A stretch of 64,000 nt of DNA from Bathymodiolus brooksi (Eukaryota; Mollusca; Bivalvia; Mytilida; Modiolidae). Numbering within the stretch: position 1 is the first letter of the stretch; every line of letters begins with the position of its first letter. Made by a program: the position numbers and the translations under genes. A model generated the notes under the pieces. The model ran no database searches. It was not told the DNA's origin and saw only the letters and a program-made list of their open reading frames with translations. The DNA is taken from contig OY804579.1 in assembly GCA_963680875.1 (NCBI GenBank), positions 33,279,804 through 33,343,803 of the forward strand, given 5' to 3'. Positions 26,390 through 40,155 of the stretch are shown here, piece after piece.

Positions 26390-29300
26390 GATAGTAATGG
26401 TGAGAGATGACCGTTTGTTTGTTGATGGTAATGGTGAGAGATGATTGTTTGTTTGTTGATGGTGAGAGATGATTGTTTGTTTGTTGATGATAATGGTGAG
26501 AGATGATTGTTTGTTTGTTGGTGGTAATGGTGAGAGATGATTGTTTGTTTGTTGATGTTAATGGTGAGAGATGATTGTTTGTTTGTTGATGGTAATGGTG
26601 AGAGATGATTGTTTGTTTGTTGATGGTAATGGTGAGAGATGATTGTTTGTTTGTTGATGGTAATGGTGAGAGATGTTTGTTTGTTGATGGTAATGGTGGG
26701 AGATGATTGTTTGTTTGTTGATGGTAATGGTGAGAGATGATTGTTTGTTTGTTGATGGTAGTGGTGAGAGAAGATTGTTTGTTTGTTGATGGTGAGAGAT
26801 GATTGTTTGTTTGTTGATGATAATGGTGAGAGATGACTGTTTGTTTGTTGATGGTAATGGTGAGAGATGATTGTTTGTTTGATGATGGTAATGGTGAGAG
26901 ATGATTGTTTGTTTGTTGATGGTAATGGTGAGAGATGATTGTTTGATTGTTGGTGGTAATGGTGAGAGATGATTGTTTGTTTGTTGATGGTAATGGTGAG
27001 AGATGATTGTTTGTTTGTTGATGGTAATGGTGATAGATGATTGTTTGTTTGTTGATGGTAATGGTGAGAGATGATTGATTGTTTGTTTGTTGATGGTAGT
27101 GGTGAGAGATGATTGTTTGTTGATTAATGGTGAGAGGTGATTGTTTGTTTGTTGATGTTAATGGTGAGAGATGAGTGTTTGTTTGTTGATGATAATGGTG
27201 AGAGATGATTGTTTGCTTGTTGATGGTAATGGTGAGATTTGATTGTTTGTTTGTTGATGGTAATGGTGAGAGATTATTGTTTGTTTATTGATGGTAATGG
27301 TGAGAGATGATTGTTTGTTTGTTGATGGTAATGGTGACAGATGATTATTTGTTTGTTGATGGTAATGGTGAGAGATGATTGTTTGTTTGTTGATGGTAAT
27401 GGTGAGAAATGACTGTTTGTTTGTTGATGGTAATGGTGAGAGTTGATTGTTTGTTTGTTGATGTTAATGGTGAGAGATGATTGTTTATTTGTTGATGGTA
27501 ATGGTGAAAGATGATTGTTTGTTTGTTGCTGGTGATGGTGAGAGGATTTTTGTTAATGATGGTAATGGCGAGAGATGATTGTTTGTTTGTTGGTGGTAAT
27601 GGTGAGAGATGATTGTTTGATTGTTGATGGTAATGGTGAGAGATGACTGTTTGTTTGTTGATGGTAATGTTGAGAGTTGGTTGTTTGTTTGTTGATGTTA
27701 ATGGTGAGAGATGATTGTTTATTTGTTGATGGTAATGGTGAGAGATGATTGTTTGTTTGTTGATGGTAATGGTGAGAGATGATTGTTTGTTTGTTGATGG
27801 TAATGGTGAGAGATGATTGTTTGTTTGTTGATGTTAATGGTGAGAGACGATTGTTTGTTTGTTGATGCTAATGGTGAGAGATGATTGTTTGTTGATGGTA
27901 ATGATGAGAGATGATTGTTTGTTTGTTGACGTTAATGGTGAGAGATGATTGTTTGTTTGTTGATGGTAATGGTGAGAGATGATTGTTTGTTTGTTGATGG
28001 TAATGGTGAGAGATGTTTGTTTGTTGATGGTAATGGTGGGAGATGATTGTTTGTTTGTTGATGGTAATGGTGAGAGATGATTGTTTGTTTGTTGATGGTA
28101 GTGGTGAGAGATGATTGTTTGTTTGTTGATGGTGAGAGATGATTGTTTGTTTGTTGATGATAATGGTGAGAGATGACTGTTTGTTTGTTGATGGTAATGG
28201 TGAGAGATGATTGTTTGTTTGATGATGGTAATGGTGAGAGATGATTGTTTGTTTGCTGATGGTAATGGTGAGAGATGATTGTTTGTTTGTTGGTGGTAAT
28301 GGTGAGAGATGATTGTTTGTTTGTTGATGGTAATGGTGAGAGATGATTGTTTGTTTGTTGATGGTAATGGTGAGAGATGATTGATTGTTTGTTTGTTGAT
28401 GGTAGTGGTGAGAGATGATTGTTTGTTGATTAATGGTGAGAGATGATTGTTTGTTTGTTGATGTTAATGGTGAGAGATGACTGTTTGTTTGTTGATGATA
28501 ATGGTGAGAGATGATTGTTTGCTTGTTGATGGTAATGGTGAGATTTGATTGTTTGTTTGTTGATGCTAATGGTGAGAGATTATTGTTTGTTTATTGATGG
28601 TAATGGTGAGAGATGATTGTTTGTTTGTTGATGATAATGGTGACAGATGATTATTTGTTTGTTGATGGTAATGGTGAGAGATGATTGTTTGTTTGTTGAT
28701 GGTAATGGTGAGAAATGACTGTTTGTTTGTTGATGGTAATGGTGAGAGTTGATTGTTTGTTTGTTGATGTTAATGGTGAGAGATGATTGTTTATTTGTTG
28801 ATGGTAATGGTGAAAGATGATTGTTTGTTTGTTGATGGTAATGGTGAGAGATGATTGTTTGTTTGTTGCTGGTGATGGTGAGAGGATTGTTTGTTAATGA
28901 TGGTAATGGCGAGAGATGATTGTTTGTTTGTTGGTGGTAATGGTGAGAGATGATTGTTTGATTGTTGATGGTAATGGTGAGAGATGATTGTTTGTTTGTT
29001 GATGGTAATGGTGAGAGTTGGTTGTTTGTTTGTTGATGTTAATGGTGAGAGATGATTGTTTATTTGTTGATGGTAATGGTGAGAGATGATTGTTTGTTTG
29101 TTGATGGTAATGGTGAGAGATGATTGTTTGTTTGTTGATGGTAATGGTGAGAGATGATTGTTTGTTTGTTGATGGTAATGGTGAGAGATGATTGTTTGTT
29201 TGTTGACGTTAATGGTGAGAGATGATTGTTAATTTGTTGATGGTAATGGTGAGAGATGACTGTTTGTTTTTTGATGGTAATGGTGAGAGATGATTGTTTG

Positions 29301-30613
29301 TTTGTTGATGGTAATGGTGAGAGTTGGTTGTTTGTTTGTTGATGTTAATGGTGAGAGATGATTGTTTGTTTGTTGATGGTAATGGTGAAAGATGATTGTT
29401 TGTTTGTTGATGGTAATGGTGAGAGATGATTGTTTGTTTGTTGGTGGTAATGGTGAGAGATGATTGTTTGTTTGTTGATGGTAATGGTGAGAGATGATTG
29501 TTTGTTTGTTGATGGTAATGGTGAGAGATGATTGTTTGTTTGTTGATGGTAATGGTGAGAGATGATTGATTGTTTGTTTGTTGATGGTAGTGGTGAGAGA
29601 TGATTGTTTGTTGATTAATGGTGAGATATGATTGTTTGTTTGTTGATGTTAATGGTGAGAGATGACTGTTTGTTTGTTGATGATAATGGTGAGAGATGAT
29701 TGTTTGCTTGTTGATGGTAATGGTGAGATTTGATTGTTTGTTTGTTGATGGTAATGGTGAGAGATTATTGTTTGTTTATTGATGGTAATGGTGAGAGATG
29801 ATTGTTTGTTTGTTGTTGATAATGGTGACAGATGATTATTTGTTTGTTGATGGTAATGGTAAGAGATGATTGTTTGTTTGTTGATGGTAATGGTGAGAAA
29901 TGACTGTTTGTTTGTTGATGGTAATGGTGAGAGTTGATTGTTTGTTTGTTGATGTTAATGGTGAGAGATGATTGTTTATTTGTTGATGGTAATGGTGAAA
30001 GATGATTGTTTGTTTGTTGATTGTAATGGTGAGAGATGATTGTTTGTTTGTTGCTGGTGATGGTGAGAGGATTGTTTGTTAATGATGGTAATGGCGAGAG
30101 ATGATTGTTTGTTTGTTGGTGGTAATGGTGAGAGATGATTGTTTGATTGTTGATGGTAATAGCGAGAGATGATTGTTTATTTGTTGGTGGTAATGGTGAG
30201 AGATGATTGTTTGTTTATTGATGTTAATGGTGAGAGATGATTGTTTATTGATGTTAATGTTGAGAGATGTTTGTTTGGTTGTTGCTGTTAATGGTGAGAT
30301 ATGATTGTTTGTTTGTTGATGTTAATGGTGAGAGATGATTGTTTGTTTGTTGATGGTAATGATGAGAGATTACTGTTTGTTTTTTGATGGTAATGGTGAG
30401 AGATGATTGTTTGTTTGTTGATGATAATGGTAAGAGATGACTGTTTGTTTGTTGATGGTAATGGTGAGATTGATTGATTGGTAATGGTGAGAGATGATTG
30501 TTTGTTTGTTGATGCTAATGGTGAGAGATGATTTTTTTGTTTGTTGATGGTAATGGTGAGAGATGATTGTTTGCTTGTTGATGGTAATGGTGAGATATGA
30601 CTGTTTGTTTGTT
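26390..30613. repeat. Long HOR unit, 4224 bp
   Basis: It lies between markers at 26390 and 30614. It corresponds to 12424-16545 plus the 102 bp missing there, and shares AGGATTTTTG (27543) and AATGTTGAGAG (27666) with it. It begins with a private GACCGTTTG near 26408. Offsets to the earlier copy are 13966 before the 102-bp difference and 14068 after it. Confidence 0.84.
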
Positions 30614-33531
30614 GATAGTAATGGTGAGAGATGACTGTTTGTTTGTTGATGGTAATGGTGAGAGATGATTGTTTGTTTGTTGATGGTGAGAGATGATTGT
30701 TTGTTTGTTGATGATAATGGTGAGAGATGATTGTTTGTTTGTTGGTGGTAATGGTGAGAGATGATTGTTTGTTTGTTGATGTTAATGGTGAGAGATGATT
30801 GTTTGTTTGTTGATGGTAATGGTGAGAGATGATTGTTTGTTTGTTGATGGTAATGGTGAGAGATGATTGTTTGTTTGTTGATGGTAATGGTGAGAGATGT
30901 TTGTTTGTTGATGGTAATGGTGGGAGATGATTGTTTGTTTGTTGATGGTAATGGTGAGAGATGATTGTTTGTTTGTTGATGGTAGTGGTGAGAGAAGATT
31001 GTTTGTTTGTTGATGGTGAGAGATGATTGTTTGTTTGTTGATGATAATGGTGAGAGATGACTGTTTGTTTGTTGATGGTAATGGTGAGAGATGATTGTTT
31101 GTTTGATGATGGTAATGGTGAGAGATGATTGTTTGTTTGTTGATGGTAATGGTGAGAGATGATTGTTTGTTTGCTGATGGTAATGGTGAGAGATGATTGT
31201 TTGTTTGTTGGTGGTAATGGTGAGTGATGATTGTTTGTTTGTTGATGGTAATGGTGAGAGATGATTGTTTGTTTGTTGATGGTAATGGTGAGAGATGATT
31301 GATTGTTTGTTTGTTGATGGTAGTGGTGAGAGATGATTGTTTGTTGATTAATGGTGAGAGATGATTGTTTGTTTGTTGATGTTAATGGTGAGAGATGACT
31401 GTTTGTTTGTTGATGATAATGGTGAGAGATGATTGTTTGCTTGTTGATGGTAATGGTGAGATTTGATTGTTTGTTTGTTGATGCTAATGGTGAGAGATTA
31501 TTGTTTGTTTATTGATGGTAATGGTGAGAGATGATTGTTTGTTTGTTGATGATAATGGTGACAGATGATTATTTGTTTGTTGATGGTAATGGTGAGAGAT
31601 GATTGTTTGTTTGTTGAAGGTAATGGTGAGAAATGACTGTTTGTTTGTTGATGGTAATGGTGAGAGTTGATTGTTTGTTTGTTGATGTTAATGGTGAGAG
31701 ATGATTGTTTATTTGTTGATGGTAATGGTGAAAGATGATTGTTTGTTTGTTGATGGTAATGGTGAGAGATGATTGTTTGTTTGTTGCTGGTGATGGTGAG
31801 AGGATTGTTTGTTAATGATGGTAATGGCGAGAGATGATTGTTTGTTTGTTGGTGGTAATGGTGAGAGATGATTGTTTGATTGTTGATGGTAATGGTGAGA
31901 GATGATTGTTTGTTTGTTGATGGTAATGGTGAGAGTTGGTTGTTTGTTTGTTGATGTTAATGGTGAGAGATGATTGTTTATTTGTTGATGGTAATGGTGA
32001 GAGATGATTGTTTGTTTGTTGATGGTAATGGTGAGAGATGATTGTTTGTTTGTTGATGGTAATGGTGAGAGATGATTGTTTGTTTGTTGATGGTAATGGT
32101 GAGAGATGATTGTTTGTTTGTTGACGTTAATGGTGAGAGATGATTGTTAATTTGTTGATGGTAATGGTGAGAGATGACTGTTTGTTTTTTGATGGTAATG
32201 GTGAGAGATGATTGTTTGTTTGTTGATGGTAATGGTGAGAGTTGGTTGTTTGTTTGTTGATGTTAATGGTGAGAGATGATTGTTTGTTTGTTGATGGTAA
32301 TGGTGAAAGATGATTGTTTGTTTGTTGATGGTAATGGTGAGAGATGATTGTTTGTTTGTTGGTGGTAATGGTGAGAGATGATTGTTTGTTTGTTGATGGT
32401 AATGGTGAGAGATGATTGTTTGTTTGTTGATGGTAATGGTGAGAGATGATTGTTTGTTTGTTGATGGTAATGGTGAGAGATGATTGATTGTTTGTTTGTT
32501 GATGGTAGTGGTGAGAGATGATTGTTTGTTGATTAATGGTGAGATATGATTGTTTGTTTGTTGATGTTAATGGTGAGAGATGACTCTTTGTTTGTTGATG
32601 ATAATGGTGAGAGATCATTGTTTGCTTGTTGATGGTAATGGTGAGATTTGATTGTTTGTTTGTTGATGGTAATGGTGAGAGATTATTGTTTGTTTATTGA
32701 TGGTAATGGTGAGAGATGATTGTTTGTTTGTTGATGATAATGGTGACAGATGATTATTTGTTTGTTGATGGTAATGGTAAGAGATGATTGTTTGTTTGTT
32801 GATGGTAATGGTGAGAAATGACTGTTTGTTTGTTGATGGTAATGGTGAGAGTTGATTGTTTGTTTGTTGATGTTAATGGTGAGAGATGATTGTTTATTTG
32901 TTGATGGTAATGGTGAAAGATGATTGTTTGTTTGTTGATTGTAATGGTGAGAGATGATTGTTTGTTTGTTGCTGGTGATGGTGAGAGGATTGTTTGTTAA
33001 TGATGGTAATGGCGAGAGATGATTGTTTGTTTGTTGGTGGTAATGGTGAGAGATGATTGTTTGATTGTTGATGGTAATAGCGAGAGATGATTGTTTATTT
33101 GTTGGTGGTAATGGTGAGAGATGATTGTTTGTTTATTGATGTTAATGGTGAGAGATGATTGTTTATTGATGTTAATGTTGAGAGATGTTTGTTTGGTTGT
33201 TGCTGTTAATGGTGAGATATGATTGTTTGTTTGTTGATGTTAATGGTGAGAGATGATTGTTTGTTTGTTGATGGTAATGATGAGAGATTACTGTTTGTTT
33301 TTTGATGGTAATGGTGAGAGATGATTGTTTGTTTGTTGATGATAATGGTAAGAGATGACTGTTTGTTTGTTGATGGTAATGGTGAGATTGATTGATTGGT
33401 AATGGTGAGAGATGATTGTTTGTTTGTTGATGCTAATGGTGAGAGATGATTTTTTTGTTTGTTGATGGTAATGGTGAGAGATGATTGTTTGCTTGTTGAT
33501 GGTAATGGTGAGATATGACTGTTTGTTTGTT
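30614..33531. repeat. Short HOR unit, 2918 bp, second copy
   Basis: This is the counterpart of 16546-19463 at offset 14068. Two nearby private substitutions occur: GACTCTTTG near 32583 and GATCATTG near 32613. The second creates an ATG on the complement strand and so begins the only sizeable N-free open frame in the window. Confidence 0.85.
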
Positions 33532-36500
33532 GATAGTAATGGTGAGAGATGACTGTTTGTTTGTTGATGGTAATGGTGAGAGATGATTGTTTGTTTGTTG
33601 ATGGTGAGAGATGATTGTTTGTTTGTTGATGATAATGGTGAGAGATGATTGTTTGTTTGTTGGTGGTAATGGTGAGAGATGATTGTTTGTTTGTTGATGT
33701 TAATGGTGAGAGATGATTGTTTGTTTGTTGATGGTAATGGTGAGAGATGATTGTTTGTTTGTTGATGGTAATGGTGAGAGATGATTGTTTGTTTGTTGAT
33801 GGTAATGGTGAGAGATGTTTGTTTGTTGATGGTAATGGTGGGAGATGATTGTTTGTTTGTTGATGGTAATGGTGAGAGATGATTGTTTGTTTGTTGATGG
33901 TAGTGGTGAGAGAAGATTGTTTGTTTGTTGATGGTGAGAGATGATTGTTTGTTTGTTGATGATAATGGTGAGAGATGACTGTTTGTTTGTTGATGGTAAT
34001 GGTGAGAGATGATTGTTTGTTTGATGATGGTAATGGTGAGAGATGATTGTTTGTTTGTTGATGGTAATGGTGAGAGATGATTGTTTGATTGTTGGTGGTA
34101 ATGGTGAGAGATGATTGTTTGTTTGTTGATGGTAATGGTGAGAGATGATTGTTTGTTTGTTGATGGTAATGGTGATAGATGATTGTTTGTTTGTTGATGG
34201 TAATGGTGAGAGATGATTGATTGTTTGTTTGTTGATGGTAGTGGTGAGAGATGATTGTTTGTTGATTAATGGTGAGAGGTGATTGTTTGTTTGTTGATGT
34301 TAATGGTGAGAGATGAGTGTTTGTTTGTTGATGATAATGGTGAGAGATGATTGTTTGCTTGTTGATGGTAATGGTGAGATTTGATTGTTTGGTTGTTGAT
34401 GGTAATGGTGAGAGATTATTGTTTGTTTATTGATGGTAATGGTGAGAGATGATTGTTTGTTTGTTGATGGTAATGGTGACAGATGATTATTTGTTTGTTG
34501 ATGGTAATGGTGAGAGATGATTGTTTGTTTGTTGATGGTAATGGTGAGAAATGACTGTTTGTTTGTTGATGGTAATGGTGAGAGTTGATTGTTTGTTTGT
34601 TGATGTTAATGGTGAGAGATGATTGTTTATTTGTTGATGGTAATGGTGAAAGATGATTGTTTGTTTGTTGCTGGTGATGGTGAGAGGATTGTTTGTTAAT
34701 GATGGTAATGGCGAGAGATGATTGTTTGTTTGTTGGTGGTAATGGTGAGAGATGATTGTTTGATTGTTGATGGTAATGGTGAGAGATGACTGTTTGTTTG
34801 TTGATGGTAATGGTGAGAGTTGGTTGTTTGTTTGTTGATGTTAATGGTGAGAGATGATTGTTTATTTGTTGATGGTAATGGTGAGAGATGATTGTTTGTT
34901 TGTTGATGGTAATGGTGAGAGATGATTGTTTGTTTGTTGATGGTAATGGTGAGAGATGATTGTTTGTTTGTTGATGTTAATGGTGAGAGACGATTGTTTG
35001 TTTGTTGATGCTAATGGTGAGAGATGATTGTTTGTTGATGGTAATGATGAGAGATGATTGTTTGTTTGTTGACGTTAATGGTGAGAGATGATTGTTTGTT
35101 TGTTGATGGTAATGGTGAGAGATGATTGTTTGTTTGTTGATGGTAATGGTGAGAGATGTTTGTTTGTTGATGGTAATGGTGGGAGATGATTGTTTGTTTG
35201 TTGATGGTAATGGTGAGAGATGATTGTTTGTTTGTTGATGGTAGTGGTGAGAGATGATTGTTTGTTTGTTGATGGTGAGAGATGATTGTTTGTTTGTTGA
35301 TGATAATGGTGAGAGATGACTGTTTGTTTGTTGATGGTAATGGTGAGAGATGATTGTTTGTTTGATGATGGTAATGGTGAGAGATGATTGTTTGTTTGCT
35401 GATGGTAATGGTGAGAGATGATTGTTTGTTTGTTGGTGGTAATGGTGAGAGATGATTGTTTGTTTGTTGATGGTAATGGTGAGAGATGATTGTTTGTTTG
35501 TTGATGGTAATGGTGAGAGATGATTGATTGTTTGTTTGTTGATGGTAGTGGTGAGAGATGATTGTTTGTTGATTAATGGTGAGAGATGATTGTTTGTTTG
35601 TTGATGTTAATGGTGAGAGATGACTGTTTGTTTGTTGATGATAATGGTGAGAGATGATTGTTTGCTTGTTGATGGTAATGGTGAGATTTGATTGTTTGTT
35701 TGTTGATGCTAATGGTGAGAGATTATTGTTTGTTTATTGATGGTAATGGTGAGAGATGATTGTTTGTTTGTTGATGATAATGGTGACAGATGATTATTTG
35801 TTTGTTGATGGTAATGGTGAGAGATGATTGTTTGTTTGTTGATGGTAATGGTGAGAAATGACTGTTTGTTTGTTGATGGTAATGGTGAGAGTTGATTGTT
35901 TGTTTGTTGATGTTAATGGTGAGAGATGATTGTTTATTTGTTGATGGTAATGGTGAAAGATGATTGTTTGTTTGTTGATGGTAATGGTGAGAGATGATTG
36001 TTTGTTTGTTGCTGGTGATGGTGAGAGGATTGTTTGTTAATGATGGTAATGGCGAGAGATGATTGTTTGTTTGTTGGTGGTAATGGTGAGAGATGATTGT
36101 TTGATTGTTGATGGTAATGGTGAGAGATGATTGTTTGTTTGTTGATGGTAATGGTGAGAGTTGGTTGTTTGTTTGTTGATGTTAATGGTGAGAGATGATT
36201 GTTTATTTGTTGATGGTAATGGTGAGAGATGATTGTTTGTTTGTTGATGGTAATGGTGAGAGATGATTGTTTGTTTGTTGATGGTAATGGTGAGAGATGA
36301 TTGTTTGTTTGTTGATGGTAATGGTGAGAGATGACTGTTTGTTTTTTGATGGTAATGGTGAGAGATGATTGTTTGTTTGTTGATGGTAATGGTGAGAGTT
36401 GGTTGTTTGTTTGTTGATGTTAATGGTGAGAGATGATTGTTTGTTTGTTGATGGTAATGGTGAAAGATGATTGTTTGTTTGTTGATGGTAATGGTGAGAG

Positions 36501-37688
36501 ATGATTGTTTGTTTGTTGGTGGTAATGGTGAGAGATGATTGTTTGTTTGTTGATGGTAATGGTGAGAGATGATTGTTTGTTTGTTGATGGTAATGGTGAG
36601 AGATGATTGTTTGTTTGTTGATGGTAATGGTGAGAGATGATTGATTGTTTGTTTGTTGATGGTAGTGGTGAGAGATGATTGTTTGTTGATTAATGGTGAG
36701 ATATGATTGTTTGTTTGTTGATGTTAATGGTGAGAGATGACTGTTTGTTTGTTGATGATAATGGTGAGAGATGATTGTTTGCTTGTTGATGGTAATGGTG
36801 AGATTTGATTGTTTGTTTGTTGATGGTAATGGTGAGAGATTATTGTTTGTTTATTGATGGTAATGGTGAGAGATGATTGTTTGTTTGTTGATGATAATGG
36901 TGACAGATGATTATTTGTTTGTTGATGGTAATGGTAAGAGATGATTGTTTGTTTGTTGATGGTAATGGTGAGAAATGACTGTTTGTTTGTTGATGGTAAT
37001 GGTGAGAGTTGATTGTTTGTTTGTTGATGTTAATGGTGAGAGATGATTGTTTATTTGTTGATGGTAATGGTGAAAGATGATTGTTTGTTTGTTGATTGTA
37101 ATGGTGAGAGATGATTGTTTGTTTGTTGCTGGTGATGGTGAGAGGATTGTTTGTTAATGATGGTAATGGCGAGAGATGATTGTTTGTTTGTTGGTGGTAA
37201 TGGTGAGAGATGATTGTTTGATTGTTGATGGTAATAGCGAGAGATGATTGTTTATTTGTTGGTGGTAATGGTGAGAGATGATTGTTTGTTTATTGATGTT
37301 AATGGTGAGAGATGATTGTTTATTGATGTTAATGTTGAGAGATGTTTGTTTGGTTGTTGCTGTTAATGGTGAGATATGATTGTTTGTTTGTTGATGTTAA
37401 TGGTGAGAGATGATTGTTTGTTTGTTGATGGTAATGATGAGAGATTACTGTTTGTTTTTTGATGGTAATGGTGAGAGATGATTGTTTGTTTGTTGATGAT
37501 AATGGTAAGAGATGACTGTTTGTTTGTTGATGGTAATGGTGAGATTGATTGATTGGTAATGGTGAGAGATGATTGTTTGTTTGTTGATGCTAATGGTGAG
37601 AGATGATTTTTTTGTTTGTTGATGGTAATGGTGAGAGATGATTGTTTGCTTGTTGATGGTAGTGGTGAGATATGACTGTTTGTTTGTT
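33532..37688. repeat. Long HOR unit, 4157 bp, second copy
   Basis: This is the counterpart of 19464-23620 at offset 14068. It differs by a private TTTGGTTGTTGATGG near 34388, among few visible differences. It ends with the same GTAGTGGTGAGATATG variant near 37660. Confidence 0.85.
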
Positions 37689-40155
37689 GATAGTAATGGT
37701 GAGAGATGACTGTTTGTTTGTTGATGGTAATGGTGAGAGATGATTGTTTGTTTGTTGATGGTGAGAGATGATTGTTTGTTTGTTGATGATAATGGTGAGA
37801 GATGATTGTTTGTTTGTTGGTGGTAATGGTGAGAGATGATTGTTTGTTTGTTGATGTTAATGGTGAGAGATGATTGTTTGTTTGTTGATGGTAATGGTGA
37901 GAGATGATTGTTTGTTTGTTGATGGTAATGGTGAGAGATGATTGTTTGTTTGTTGATGGTAATGGTGAGAGATGTTTGTTTGTTGATGGTAATGGTGGGA
38001 GATGATTGTTTGTTTGTTGAAGGTAATGGTGAGAGATGATTGTTTGTTTGTTGATGGTAGTGGTGAGAGAAGATTGTTTGTTTGTTGATGGTGAGAGATG
38101 ATTGTTTGTTTGTTGATGATAATGGTGAGAGATGACTGTTTGTTTGTTGATGGTAATGGTGAGAGATGATTGTTTGTTTGATGATGGTAATGGTGAGAGA
38201 TGATTGTTTGTTTGTTGATGGTAATGGTGAGAGATGATTGTTTGTTTGTTGGTGGTAATGGTGAGAGATGATTGTTTGTTTGTTGATGGTAATGGTGAGA
38301 GATGATTGTTTGTTTGTTGATGGTAATGGTGATAGATGATTGTTTGTTTGTTGATGGTAATGGTGAGAGATGATTGATTGTTTGTTTGTTGATGGTAGTG
38401 GTGAGAGATGATTGTTTGTTGATTAATGGTGAGAGGTGATTGTTTGTTTGTTGATGTTAATGGTGAGAGATGAGTGTTTGTTTGTTGATGATAATGGTGA
38501 GAGATGATTGTTTGCTTGTTGATGGTAATGGTGAGATTTGATTGTTTGTTTGTTGATGGTAATGGTGAGAGATTATTGTTTGTTTATTGATGGTAATGGT
38601 GAGAGATGATTGTTTGTTTGTTGATGGTAATGGTGACAGATGATTATTTGTTTGTTGATGGTAATGGTGAGAGATGATTGTTTGTTTGTTGATGGTAATG
38701 GTGAGAAATGACTGTTTGTTTGTTGATGGTAATGGTGAGAGTTGATTGTTTGTTTGTTGATGTTAATGGTGAGAGATGATTGTTTATTTGTTGATGGTAA
38801 TGGTGAAAGATGATTGTTTGTTTGTTGCTGGTGATGGTGAGAGGATTGTTTGTTAATGATGGTAATGGCGAGAGATGATTGTTTGTTTGTTGGTGGTAAT
38901 GGTGAGAGATGATTGTTTGATTGTTGATGGTAATGGTGAGAGTTGGTTGTTTGTTTGTTGATGTTAATGGTGAGAGATGATTGTTTATTTGTTGATGGTA
39001 ATGGTGAGAGATGATTGTTTGTTTGTTGATGGTAATGGTGAGAGATGATTGTTTGTTTGTTGATGGTAATGGTGAGAGATGATTGTTTGTTGATGTTAAT
39101 GTTGAGAGATGTTTGCTTGGTTGTTGCTGTTAATGGTGAGATATGATTGTTTGTTTGTTGATGTTAATGGTGAGAGATGATTGTTTGTTTGTTGATGGTA
39201 ATGGTGAGAGATTACTGTTTGTATTTTGATGTTAATGGTGAGAGATGATTGTTTGTTTGTTGATGATAATGGTGAGAGATGACTGTTTGTTTGTTGATGG
39301 TAATGGTGAGATTGATTGATTGGTAATGGTGAGAGATGATTGTTTGTTTGTTGTTGCTAATGGTGAGAGATGATTTTTTGTTTGTTGTTGGTAATGGTGA
39401 GAGATGATTGTTTGCTAGTTGATGGTAATGGTGAGATATGACTGTTTGTTTGTTGATGGTAATGGTGAGAGATGATTGTTTGTTTGTTGATGTTAATGGT
39501 GAGAAATGATTGTTTGTTTCTTGGTGGTAATGGTGAGAGATGATTGTTTGTTTGTTGATGTTAATGGTGAGAGATGATTGTTTGTTTGTTGATGGTAATG
39601 GTGAGAGATGATTGTTTGTTTGTTGATGTTAATGGTGAGATATGATTGTTTGTTTGTTGATGGTAATAGCCAGAGATGATTGTTTATTTGTTGGTGGTAA
39701 TGGTGAGAGATGATTGTTTGTTTATTGATGTTAATGGTGAGAGATGGTTGTTTGTTTGTTGTTGTTAATGGTGAGAGATGATTGTTTATTGATGTTAATG
39801 TTTAGAGATGTTTGTTTGGTTGTTGCTGTTAATGGTGAGATATGATTGTTTGTTTGTTGATGTTAATGGTGAGAGATGATTGTTTGTTTGTTGATGGTAA
39901 TGATGAGAGATTACTGTTTGTTTTTTGATGGTAATGGTGAGAGATGATTGTTTGTTTGTTGATGATAATGGTGAGAGATGACTGTTTGTTTGTTGATGGT
40001 AATGGTGAGATTGATTGATTGGTAATTGGTGAGAGATGACTGTTTGTTTGTTAATGCTAATGGTGAGAGATGATTTTTTTGTTTGTTGATGGTAATGGTG
40101 AGAGATGATTGTTTGCTTGTTGATGGTAATGGTGAGATATGACTGTTTGTTTGTT
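37689..40155. repeat. Short HOR unit, 2467 bp, end of the 14-kb repeat
   Basis: It follows 23621 onward at offset 14068. Between about 39500 and 39620 it gains 68 bp (two monomers), raising the offset to 14136, as seen at TAGCCAGAG (25531 and 39667). Similarity to the first copy stops near 39964, where GATGATAATGG replaces GATGGTAATGG. A single-base insertion (GGTAATTGGTG) lies near 40021. Confidence 0.8.

Larger units (their letters stand above)
25789..39925. repeat. Third-level repeat of about 14.1 kb, copy B
   Basis: This is the tandem second copy of 11823-25788. The matching landmarks, all at offset 14068, are marker pairs 16546/30614, 19464/33532 and 23621/37689, plus ATGTTTGCTTGG at 25041/39109. 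Near 39600 this copy has 68 bp more. Because the copies look nearly identical, the duplication is either recent, maintained by conversion, or an assembly effect. Confidence 0.8.

Noticed and set aside
32127..32618. 163-codon open frame on the complement strand
   Set aside because: It lies wholly inside the satellite and encodes only the translated 34-bp repeat. It opens at a private substitution and closes at a TTA variant. The consensus complement strand has no stops, so such frames are expected by composition. No promoter, codon signal or family resemblance is seen.
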